Source: Roseinatronobacter sp. S2 (GTDB taxonomy: Bacteria; Pseudomonadota; Alphaproteobacteria; Rhodobacterales; Rhodobacteraceae). From it: a stretch of 64,000 nt of DNA. The stretch's first letter is position 1, and each line of letters begins with the position of its first letter. Under the pieces are notes generated by a model. The model was not told the DNA's origin and ran no database searches. It worked only from the letters and a program-made list of their open reading frames with translations. The DNA is taken from positions 1,050,001 to 1,114,000 of the forward strand of contig NZ_CP121113.1 of assembly GCF_029581395.1 (NCBI RefSeq), read 5' to 3'. Positions 56,383 to 64,000 of this stretch are shown here, piece after piece. The position numbers were made by a program, and so were the translations under genes.

Positions 56383-58500
56383 TCAGAACTGCATCGCAAG
56401 GCCGAGGCCCACCACTCGTCCCGGACCGACCGAGACTGAATGCGCCGTGGGTGTATATGTCGATCCGAAATGCACGGGGCGTTCGTTGAACAGATTGTCA
56501 GCGAAGACATAGAGCTTGCGATCCGGCGCCATATCCCAGGTGATCCGCGCATTGACAATGTTGTAGGCTGGTATGTTCCACGTATTGCCGACATCGGCCG
56601 GGCGGCTGCCAACATGCGACCAGTCAGCCGCGAAATGCACATCGCCCCGTTCCGTGGCAATGGTGTAATCCAGTCCAAGGTTCGCGGTAACCGATGCGGC
56701 CAGCGGTATTTTCCTGCCACTTCCGGCAGGGGCGTTCACCAACCTGCTGCTGAGCAGTCCAAGGCCACCGCGCAGGATAAGCGCGTCAGTCGCGACATAC
56801 TCCGCTTCGAGTTCCGCGCCCCAGCTTTGGTAATCCTGATTGGTGAAAAAGTAGCGGAAGCCTGCGGGCACTGCTTCATATGTGAAAAGCTGACCATCTT
56901 TGACTGTGTTCCGGAACAGGCTGCCACTGGCCCGCAGCAATCCGTCGGCACTTTGATATTTCAGCCCCGCCTCAACGCTGCGTGATTTCGCCGGGCGGAA
57001 AGGCTCTGTCGCAACACCGATTGCTGATGCGATAGCCAGCCGTTCATAACCGCCAGCGGCATAGCCGGTCGATACCCCAACATAGCCCATCAGCTGGTCC
57101 GAGAAATCCCAGGCCAGCGACAGGCGACCTGTCAGTTGGCTGTCCTTAATCCCGGCCTTTTGATCGAATGAAGCCACAGTACCGGGATAGCCGTTGGTAA
57201 GATAGGCAGAGGTCAGATTCTGCGTTTCACGGGTATAGCGCAGCCCGCCCGTAAGACGCAGCCTGTCATTCAGCGGCAAACTGGCATCCGCAAAGGCCGA
57301 TATCGCCTTGGATACGATCTGCACACGGGTGGTGCCGTTTGAGTACAGATTAAGTGCATTCTCAGCGACGCGAAGGCCATCATATTCCGTGCGCAGCCAG
57401 TTCAGCCCTGCAACCCAAGAGGTGCTCGCCCCTTCCAGTGAAGAAAAGCGCAGCTCGTGGCTCCGCACTTTCTGATTCTCCCAGGTGCGGGTGTAGTCGG
57501 TGGTTGGATCGGTGAAGAAGGCAGGCGGCAAACCAGTGAACGCCGAGAAAAGCAAGCTGTCCGATCCATCTATATCCCCATGCAATTTCATGTGCTGCAC
57601 ACCGGAGATTGCGGTGAACCGAAAGCCTTCGAATTCACGCTCGACCTTCAGCACCGCCTGCCGGTTGTTGCGCGTGTTCAGGGGGATAGTATCGGCGCCG
57701 CTCTGCGGGAAAGGGTCTGCCTCGTAAAGCATTGTATAGGAATTGTGCCGGGTCTGGTCATCAGCCTGCGCCAGCAGCGAAACCTCCCAGCCGTTCTGGG
57801 TAAAGCCTTTAAGTGCGATGCGTCCACCGCTCAGACGGCGACCGCCTTCGGTGCCGCCCGCGATTGTATTGGGCACATCGCCACCGAAGTCGCGGAACTG
57901 CAAAGCAACCCGCCCTGCCAATTGGTCAGGCAAAATCCAGCCGCCATAGGCGAGTTCAGCCAGCCGGTGACCGTCGGTTCCAATTTCAGCGCGGAGGCTG
58001 CCACCTTCCTCGCCATCCGCTTCGCGTGGGACGAAATCTATTCCGCCCGCCAGCGCATTGCGGCCAAACATCGTGCCCTGGGGGCCGCGCGCCACTTCGA
58101 TCCGCGCCATGTCAAACATAGCTGGAGGAAAGCCAAAGTTGGTGGTTGGCACCCCGGCGAAAGAATACGCGATGGTGCTGTCATCAGCCGAAAGCGGATA
58201 GCCAAGTGGCCCAACGCCCCGGATCACGCCGAATTCGCTGCCCGGTTGGCCGAAGCCGGAATAGACGAATCCCGGCGTGCGGCGCGCAAGCTCGGCCGCA
58301 GGCTCCAGCGCCGCAGGCGACAATGTGTCGGCGTCCACGACGGTTAGCGATTGCGGCAGGTTCATCGCATCCTCGACACGTTTGTTTGCGGTGAAAAAGA
58401 TGGTGCCAAGCAGTGTCGGCGCTGCCTCTTCGGCTAGTGCCGGGACAGCGATCAGCGCAACCGAAGACATAAGTATTGCAAAACGGTTCATTCGTTCCAT
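56383..58500 (-). CDS. TonB-dependent siderophore receptor
   Basis: About 705 residues. The signal peptide ends near EEAAPTLL (NRFAILMSSVALIAVPALAE). The plug domain has RVEDAMNLPQSLTVVDADTL, VIRGVGPLGYPLSADDSTIA and IEVARGPQGTMFGRNALAGG, followed by a 22-strand barrel ending with an aromatic residue (VVGLGLAMQF), as outer-membrane proteins do. The ATG at 58500 or 58491 is the likely start. It carries ferric siderophore or another metal complex into the periplasm with TonB. The AraC regulator gene lies directly upstream. Confidence 0.9.
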   Translation of the reverse strand: MERMNRFAILMSSVALIAVPALAEEAAPTLLGTIFFTANKRVEDAMNLPQSLTVVDADTLSPAALEPAAELARRTPGFVYSGFGQPGSEFGVIRGVGPLGYPLSADDSTIAYSFAGVPTTNFGFPPAMFDMARIEVARGPQGTMFGRNALAGGIDFVPREADGEEGGSLRAEIGTDGHRLAELAYGGWILPDQLAGRVALQFRDFGGDVPNTIAGGTEGGRRLSGGRIALKGFTQNGWEVSLLAQADDQTRHNSYTMLYEADPFPQSGADTIPLNTRNNRQAVLKVEREFEGFRFTAISGVQHMKLHGDIDGSDSLLFSAFTGLPPAFFTDPTTDYTRTWENQKVRSHELRFSSLEGASTSWVAGLNWLRTEYDGLRVAENALNLYSNGTTRVQIVSKAISAFADASLPLNDRLRLTGGLRYTRETQNLTSAYLTNGYPGTVASFDQKAGIKDSQLTGRLSLAWDFSDQLMGYVGVSTGYAAGGYERLAIASAIGVATEPFRPAKSRSVEAGLKYQSADGLLRASGSLFRNTVKDGQLFTYEAVPAGFRYFFTNQDYQSWGAELEAEYVATDALILRGGLGLLSSRLVNAPAGSGRKIPLAASVTANLGLDYTIATERGDVHFAADWSHVGSRPADVGNTWNIPAYNIVNARITWDMAPDRKLYVFADNLFNERPVHFGSTYTPTAHSVSVGPGRVVGLGLAMQF

Positions 58501-58606
58501 TCCGAGAATCAAGGGGTGGTCGCGCAGTCACGCGACTCCAACGCCTGCATTCTGGCGGGAATAGGATCGCGCTGCTTTCGCGCCCAAGAGTTTGAGCTTT
58601 GTCAGT

Positions 58607-59644
58607 TCAAAGCGATCGGGTGGCGCGGACGGCCTCAAGGCTGGGCGGATGGCCAAACCGACGCCGATAGGCCGTGGAGAAAGCAGCAGGATTGGTGAAC
58701 CCGACGCTGAAGCAGACTTCGGTCACAGAAGTATTCCCGCTGCGCAAAAGGCTGCGGGCCTCATCCAGCCGAAGATTGCGGAACCAGGCAAAGATCGGGG
58801 CGCCATACAGGGCCTGAAACTGTCGCCCCAATGTTGTCGCATTGACCCCGGCCAACCGCGCCAGTTGTGCCAATGATGGCGTCTGGTCCAACGTGGCCCG
58901 CAGGTAATCCGCGACAAGCACCACGCGCCGCCATTCACGTTCCGAAAGCCCGGCCCGTGCGGGTTCGCTGTCGGCCCGGTGCAGCAGTTGGCATAGTTCT
59001 GCAAGGAAACTCATCAGCAACCCTTCCAGGAAAAGGGCCTTCACGGGGCCGTTCATATCGCTGTTCAAGGCAGCATCGGCCAGCGCGGTCAGGCGCGGCG
59101 ACGCGGGCAATATTTCGACCAACGCCGGATGCTGCAACCTGTGGCGGAACGGTTCCAGCGCGGATTTCAGCGTTTCGGGCGCGTCACTTTCAAAGAACGA
59201 TGCTTCGATCCGCAGGCCGATCCCCGCACAATGCTGGCCCGCGCGATGTTCCGCCACGCATTCCACGCTCTCGCTGAAACCAAGAATCAAGGGCTCGCCC
59301 ACACGCACTGTCACCCGCGTATCGGCACCGATGCGGGTAACCGATTGTTGGCCCGCAAGCAGGAATCCACAGAACAGGGCAGGAGGCTCTCTGACCGTCA
59401 GTTCGTTATCTTGAAGGTATTCAATGTCATAACCGCCGAAATAAAGACCTGCCCAAGGCTTGTGCGCGAACACACGTCCCTGCGACAACGGTGTGTCGAG
59501 GGTGAAGCGCTTCAAGGTGCGCCCTTCGACTTGCTGGCCAAAGTTCTCACCGATGTCGCGAAGATCGCCGCCATCAAACAGACGCTCTCCCGGCAAACGG
59601 GTAGGAAAGTGTTGAAGCTGGGTCATTCCTTGGTTCCATGACAT
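58607..59644 (-). CDS. AraC-family regulator (PchR-like)
   Basis: A 345-residue regulator. The N-terminal ligand domain has no clear motif. The C-terminal HTH pair (about 245-340) reads TPSLAQLARLAGVNATTLGR, QFQALYGAPIFAWFRNLRLD and TSVTEVCFSVGFTNPAAFST, matching PchR/YbtA-type activators that respond to ferric siderophores. It is embedded between the fused ABC gene and the TonB receptor gene, so it probably activates this operon. Confidence 0.9.
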   Translation of the reverse strand: MSWNQGMTQLQHFPTRLPGERLFDGGDLRDIGENFGQQVEGRTLKRFTLDTPLSQGRVFAHKPWAGLYFGGYDIEYLQDNELTVREPPALFCGFLLAGQQSVTRIGADTRVTVRVGEPLILGFSESVECVAEHRAGQHCAGIGLRIEASFFESDAPETLKSALEPFRHRLQHPALVEILPASPRLTALADAALNSDMNGPVKALFLEGLLMSFLAELCQLLHRADSEPARAGLSEREWRRVVLVADYLRATLDQTPSLAQLARLAGVNATTLGRQFQALYGAPIFAWFRNLRLDEARSLLRSGNTSVTEVCFSVGFTNPAAFSTAYRRRFGHPPSLEAVRATRSL

Positions 59645-59686
59645 CAGTGGAAATAATTACCCAACAAAAATACTCAAGATTTGTAA

Positions 59687-62600
59687 TCAATCAAGCACTA
59701 AGCGCTCCAGACTTACTGTGGTATCGACATTTCGCAGGGTTTCAGGGCGGTGGGCGATGACAATGACGGTGCGACCACGGCAAACTGCGGCAATCGCGGT
59801 GCGGATATCGTGCTCATTCTCGGGATCGACCGATGCGGTCGCTTCGTCCAGCAAGATGATAGGTGCATCCTTCAGGATGGTTCGGGCAAGTGCGATCCTT
59901 TGTCGCTCACCGCCGGACAAATGCACCCCCGCACCGCCAAGAAGGGTCTGGTAGCCTTCAGGCAGCGCCATGATGAGATCGTGGCAACATGCAGCTTTGG
60001 CGGCGGCGACCAGTTCCGCGTCGCTGGCCCCGCTGCGCGCGAGGCGCAGATTGGCCGCTATGGTGTCATCGAAAAGGAAGGTATCCTGAAACATCACCGC
60101 GAAAAGCCGTTCACGCATATCCGGGGCGATGTCGCGCAAATCCACGCCACCAATGGTGATGCGCCCGGTATCAGGGTCAAGAAATCGCGCAATCAGCGAG
60201 AGCGTGGTGGATTTCCCCGTACCGGAAGGACCGGTCAAGGCGTGAATCTTACCCGCTTCGAACGTGGCGCTCAGGTTTTGCAGGATCACGCGCCCATCAC
60301 GCGTAAGACCAACATTTTCCAGTTGAATATCCAGTGAAGCAGGGCATTCAGGCTGATCGCTTTCAGGAAGGGCAGGAAGGGACAGGACAGCATCCACCCG
60401 TTCCATGCTGCGCTTCATCAGCCGCATATGCGCAGAAAGTTCGAACAGATCACCAAGCGGGGCATGGGACACCAAACCGGCAACCATCGCAAGAAGCCAG
60501 ATTTCGGGGGTAATCATGTCCCCAGCCATCATTGCGCCACCGCCTGCCAGCATCAATACCATGCCAAAATCAACCGCCAGCCAGCCGGCTACCATCGGCG
60601 GAACCACCTTATGCAGTGTCGCCAGACCGGCATCATGGTGTGTTTCAAGTTCGACGGCCAGCTTCTCACGCCAGCCGACCATAAGCCCGAGGCTGCGCAG
60701 GGTTGGTAAACCCTCCAGCCATTCGGTCATCCGGGTGGACAAGCGGGCATTGGCATCCATCATCCGCGCCCATATCTGCAGATTGACCCGTTCTGCCCAC
60801 CAAAGCGTGCCGAGCACTGGCGGCACACCGGCAACAGCAAGAGCGGCCATCCGCCAATCCAGCCCGAAAATGACCAGTAACGCCAGTAACGGCCCGGCCA
60901 GCACCTTCATGAACTGGACAGGGGGGATCACGAAATTGATGCTGGCCGCATGGCGGGTGATTACTTCTTCCATCATGTTTGATGCGTGCGATTGAAAAAC
61001 ACTCAGCGGTATGCGCCGTAAATGGGCGGAAAGGCGCAATTGCAGATCGGCGACGGCCTGTGTCTGCACCTGCCACAGCAGCCGCAGCGCCCGCTGGTTC
61101 ACGAGGATTTGCCCCAATGCGCAAGCCAGCAATGCGGCGCTCATTAGCAAAGCAACGGACTGGGTCAGGTTTCCTGACAACACGACATGCAGGAAAGCAC
61201 AAACCACCAGCACCGGCGCCCCCATCAGTAGACCCTCAAGGAATAAAAGGGGCAGTGCGCGCTTCAAAAGAGGCCGCCCCTGCGGTCCTGCAAGTTGCAG
61301 CCAAAGATTGCGGGGCCTGTCAAGGCAGGCGATAGTGGTGGTCGGCACCGGGGGTGCGTCTGGTACCGGGCGCAATGCGCCAGGCGGCAGGTGCCAGCCG
61401 GCGACCGCCTCGTAGCTGGCCCAAAGGCGGGCATAAAGCGGGCAGCGCGCGATCAATTCCTCATGATGGCCGCTGTCAATCAACCGGCCCGCATCGATCA
61501 CCGCGATCTGGTCGGCATGTTGGATCGTGTGAAGCCGGTGCGCCACAACAACCACGGTGCGGCCTTGTTTCAGTGTGTCGAGTGCGGCCAGAACCTCGGC
61601 CTCGTTGACTTGATCCAGCGCGGCGGTTGCCTCATCCAGCAGCACCACAGGCGCATCGCTCAGAATGGCGCGGGCAATCGCGACGCGCTGCCGCTCGCCG
61701 CCGGAAAGATTACGCCCTCCTTCGCCGACCGGGCTATCAAGGCCGCGGGGCAACCCCTGCGCAAATGCCGTGACACGTGCGCGGCGCGCGGCCTCTTCCA
61801 CCTCTGGATCAGTGGCAGCAGGGCGACCGGCGCGAATATTCTCCCGAATGCTTGAATCCATAAGCCAGGCCCGCTGCAGGACAGCCGCGAACCGGGTTGC
61901 CAGCATTTCGGGCGGGATTTGCCGCAGGTCTGTGCCACCCAGGGTAACCGTGCCGTTGTCCGGATCCATGGCCCGCATCATCAGCCGCAGAAGTGTCGTC
62001 TTGCCCGCCCCAGAAGGTCCAACAATTGCAAGAGTCTGCCCTTCCGGGATAGCGAGGGTGACATGGTGCAGGATGATTTTATCATCTTGCGAAAGACACA
62101 CATCCTGCAGCGCCAGCCCGTTTCCATCCGGTATGTCGACGGGGGAAAGCAACGGCAGCGGCGGGATGCGCCGGAGTTCGGCCATCCGCGCCGTTGCGGC
62201 CTTCATCCGCCAGGTGAAATTTCCAGCCGTGAAAATCAGGCGCAGAACCGAAGCGTTCAGTCCCAGCCCAAGCAGCAGAAACAGGATCAGATCATGGGCC
62301 GTGACCGCACCGCTCAGGAAAAGCGCAGCACCTATGGGAAGCAGTACCAGCACATTGCCGCGCATCCCTGTGTAAAGAAGGCTCATCTGGCCCAAGGATG
62401 CGGTTCCGGCGCGGTATCCGGTGTCACGCACCGAAGCTACCGCATCCGCGAGGGCTGTAAAACTGCGGGCGTCACCGATGAATGCCCGTATCACGGCCAT
62501 GCCACTGATCAACTGACGGGTGGCTTCGCGTAGCTTCGACAATGCGCCATACCAGTGGCCATAATCGTCGCGCGTCGCGCGAATTGTCATCGGATACAGC

Positions 62601-63139
62601 CAAAGAAGCGCCGGGAACAGTGCGACCGCCGCCAGCGCAAGCCTCCAGTCAACCAGCGCGAGTGCGGCGAAGGTCAGACAAGGCAGGGCAAGGCCCTGTG
62701 CCAGATCAGGAACAGCGTGCGCGATGGAATCTTCAATCTGGTCGATATCTTCGATCACAAGCTGGCGCAGATCAGCAGTCCCCCGGCTTTCGAACACTGC
62801 CAGTGGAAGGGTTCCGATGCGGTCCACCATCTCACCACGCAGGCGCAGCAGCACTGCGAAGGCCGCCTTGTGGGAAATCGCCGTAGAGGCCGACAGTAAA
62901 AGCGATTTCGTGACCAGCGCGGCAGTGGCCATCAAGCTGACTTGCCAGACCTGCGCGGCAGATGCCGGTGCGGCAAGTGCCTCGCCTGCAAGCCACCAGA
63001 TCGCAAGAAATGGACCGAGTCCCGCTGCCGCGCCCAACACCGCCAGTATACTTGAAAAGACAAGCCAGAGGCGCGCACTACTGATCAGATCCACCATGTC
63101 TGGGGCCCTTTTCGCCGTTGTGATTCTGAAATCCGCCAT
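59687..63139 (-). CDS. Fused double ABC transporter, YbtPQ/IrtAB-like, in one polypeptide
   Basis: About 1,150 residues from the ATG at 63139 (63262 is also open). Two complete TMD-NBD units lie in tandem. The first NBD has Walker A GPSGAGKTT, signature [16 protein letters not shown] and Walker B VVLLDEATAALD. The second has GPSGTGKST, LSGGERQRIALARTIL and IILLDEATASVD. Exporter-type ABC pairs such as YbtP/YbtQ and mycobacterial IrtA/IrtB import ferric siderophores and are usually two separate proteins; here they are one. First gene of the siderophore-uptake operon. Confidence 0.9.
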   Translation of the reverse strand: MADFRITTAKRAPDMVDLISSARLWLVFSSILAVLGAAAGLGPFLAIWWLAGEALAAPASAAQVWQVSLMATAALVTKSLLLSASTAISHKAAFAVLLRLRGEMVDRIGTLPLAVFESRGTADLRQLVIEDIDQIEDSIAHAVPDLAQGLALPCLTFAALALVDWRLALAAVALFPALLWLYPMTIRATRDDYGHWYGALSKLREATRQLISGMAVIRAFIGDARSFTALADAVASVRDTGYRAGTASLGQMSLLYTGMRGNVLVLLPIGAALFLSGAVTAHDLILFLLLGLGLNASVLRLIFTAGNFTWRMKAATARMAELRRIPPLPLLSPVDIPDGNGLALQDVCLSQDDKIILHHVTLAIPEGQTLAIVGPSGAGKTTLLRLMMRAMDPDNGTVTLGGTDLRQIPPEMLATRFAAVLQRAWLMDSSIRENIRAGRPAATDPEVEEAARRARVTAFAQGLPRGLDSPVGEGGRNLSGGERQRVAIARAILSDAPVVLLDEATAALDQVNEAEVLAALDTLKQGRTVVVVAHRLHTIQHADQIAVIDAGRLIDSGHHEELIARCPLYARLWASYEAVAGWHLPPGALRPVPDAPPVPTTTIACLDRPRNLWLQLAGPQGRPLLKRALPLLFLEGLLMGAPVLVVCAFLHVVLSGNLTQSVALLMSAALLACALGQILVNQRALRLLWQVQTQAVADLQLRLSAHLRRIPLSVFQSHASNMMEEVITRHAASINFVIPPVQFMKVLAGPLLALLVIFGLDWRMAALAVAGVPPVLGTLWWAERVNLQIWARMMDANARLSTRMTEWLEGLPTLRSLGLMVGWREKLAVELETHHDAGLATLHKVVPPMVAGWLAVDFGMVLMLAGGGAMMAGDMITPEIWLLAMVAGLVSHAPLGDLFELSAHMRLMKRSMERVDAVLSLPALPESDQPECPASLDIQLENVGLTRDGRVILQNLSATFEAGKIHALTGPSGTGKSTTLSLIARFLDPDTGRITIGGVDLRDIAPDMRERLFAVMFQDTFLFDDTIAANLRLARSGASDAELVAAAKAACCHDLIMALPEGYQTLLGGAGVHLSGGERQRIALARTILKDAPIILLDEATASVDPENEHDIRTAIAAVCRGRTVIVIAHRPETLRNVDTTVSLERLVLD

Positions 63140-63281
63140 GCCAGTGCCTGCCAAACTCGGCTTTCGCGCGCCGGTATCCGTGTTTCGGCAGATCAAATGC
63201 CTGAATACCGCGCCAGGACGGCAGACATTGGGTTTGGGCGCCATCTGCGATACGACGAGCAAGCGGAACGGCAGGATGTCC

Positions 63282-63482
63282 CTACGGGGAGCACCTGATC
63301 TGGCGGGGCCAGTGCGCGACAGTGTCGCGGATATCTTCTGTGCGCTGAGAGTTTTGTAGGATGCGTGGTTGCGGGGCTTCTAACCAGGGCTTGAGCGCGG
63401 CGATGATCGGGGCCGAATTTTCGCTCCGGGCGGCGCGGCGCACAGCCGCGTCTTTGCCGCGCACGGTCGGCGGGCCAGTCAT
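63282..63482 (-). pseudogene. IS66-type transposase C-terminal remnant
   Basis: A frame reading GKDAAVRRAARSENSAPIIA, then LKPWLEAPQPRI and EDIRDTVAHWPRQ, resembles the end of the IS66 TnpC transposase (ARSxPLLxxLKxWLE...AIRYALxxW). About 60 residues remain, without the DDE core. It marks an old IS66 insertion beside the siderophore operon. Confidence 0.6.
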
Positions 63483-63832
63483 TCCGGCAGGTATGCTGCC
63501 CCACCAACTTCTATAATCTGTTCCTCACTGAGTGATCGGTGCCAGTGCGAATAGAGTACCTGCTGCTCGCGCGGTAACCGTATGTCCTTTCGTAAAATCC
63601 GATGGATTTCACGAAACGCCTTGTGCTCGCAACCACCCCAGAAGAACACTTTTTCAAGGTTAATTGGCCATTCCACTGGTCGGATTGCAGGGGCGGGGCA
63701 GGGCAGTCCAGAAGCGCGGTCGTCCCACCGATCAGGGTGCTCGTTTGAAATCAATCTCCGCCCTGTGCGAGGATAAGGATGATCTAAAAACTTCGGGGGA
63801 AGCCATGTTGATACAAGGTAGTCCATTGACAA
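63479..63832 (-). CDS. Hypothetical protein
   Basis: A 117-codon frame with a plausible globular composition, many Pro and Trp residues (STWLPPKFLDHPYPRTGRRL; KVFFWGGCEHKAFREIHRIL) and no signal peptide or membrane segment. I do not recognise it. It overlaps the IS66 remnant by 4 bases, and it may itself be part of that mobile DNA. Confidence 0.4.
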   Translation of the reverse strand: MSMDYLVSTWLPPKFLDHPYPRTGRRLISNEHPDRWDDRASGLPCPAPAIRPVEWPINLEKVFFWGGCEHKAFREIHRILRKDIRLPREQQVLYSHWHRSLSEEQIIEVGGAAYLPE

Positions 63833-63868
63833 CTCGATAGCCCATCGATGACAGGATCGTCCGCATCC

Positions 63869-64000
63869 TCAGGCGAAGAACCGTATTCCACCGATGGCAA
63901 TGTCAGCAGCAAAACTCCGGCCGATGGCCACGATGCCGATCCGGCGCAGACGCGACAGATCGAGCGGCGCATCGATCCTGTGTGCGGTGAAATCGGTGAA
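63869..64000 (-). CDS. CIA30-like (NADH dehydrogenase assembly) protein, C-terminal end
   Basis: Only the last 43 codons are in the window; the 5' part continues beyond it. The residues DAPLDLSRLRRIGIVAIGRS then FAADIAIGGIRFFA fit the C-terminal strands of the CIA30 fold (complex I intermediate-associated protein 30), found as galactose-binding-like domains in bacterial proteins. The frame ends TGA at 63869. Confidence 0.55.
   Translation of the reverse strand, partial: FTDFTAHRIDAPLDLSRLRRIGIVAIGRSFAADIAIGGIRFFA

Overview
The window is about 64 kb of an alphaproteobacterium, most likely a Rhodobacterales (Rhodobacteraceae) member. The evidence is an rRNA operon that ends 23S-5S-tRNA-fMet, an AapJQMP amino-acid transporter beside a MetC-like enzyme, a Zur-boxed AztD, GlxA-type regulators, pseudoazurin, and IS elements typical of the group. 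Species cannot be read from the sequence.

Layout. 1-2933: end of an rRNA operon. 2934-10545: an accessory island with a DGQHR/ParB-like protein plus HEPN protein pair, a rolling-circle-type Rep with a striking repeat structure upstream, an AlpA-like regulator, an ORF cut by an IS21 element, and an IS200/IS605 remnant. 10757-19398: a probable uncharacterised modified-peptide (bacteriocin/microcin-like) cluster. It holds a HlyB-type ABC exporter without peptidase domain, a HlyD adaptor, a 51-aa membrane protein (candidate immunity), a 99-aa polyglycine precursor-like peptide, a 76-aa protein, an M3-peptidase-like/HlyC-acyltransferase fusion, and a divergent pair of M16 proteases. 19399-27517: a decaying region with an IS5-type element, dinB remnant, LysE exporter, short tyrosine recombinase, TetR regulator, and a broken class A beta-lactamase with its broken AmpR-like LysR gene. 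27518-35172: AztD under a Zur box, a LysR gene divergent from metC, and aapJQMP. 35173-38892: gene-poor, with copper-protein fragments, a FAD oxidoreductase and an orphan small protein.

38893-48461: two back-to-back cobalamin riboswitches. One controls nrdH-nrdIE(fused)-nrdF (class Ib ribonucleotide reductase). The other controls a corrinoid/iron-complex ABC importer whose operon also holds a pseudoazurin, a methyltransferase and a second binding protein. This fits B12 economy: when B12 is scarce the cell imports more corrinoid and makes the B12-independent reductase.

48480-54174: DJ-1/GlxA pair, GNAT enzyme, MarR-FabF pair, and remnants of nitronate monooxygenase and methionine aminopeptidase genes. 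55171-63139: a siderophore-uptake operon with a fused double ABC transporter, AraC regulator, TonB receptor and FptX-like MFS. The end holds an IS66 scrap, a hypothetical ORF and the 3' end of a CIA30-like gene.

Several genes carry single-base frameshifts, some in short homopolymers, so draft sequencing error is a standing alternative to real decay.
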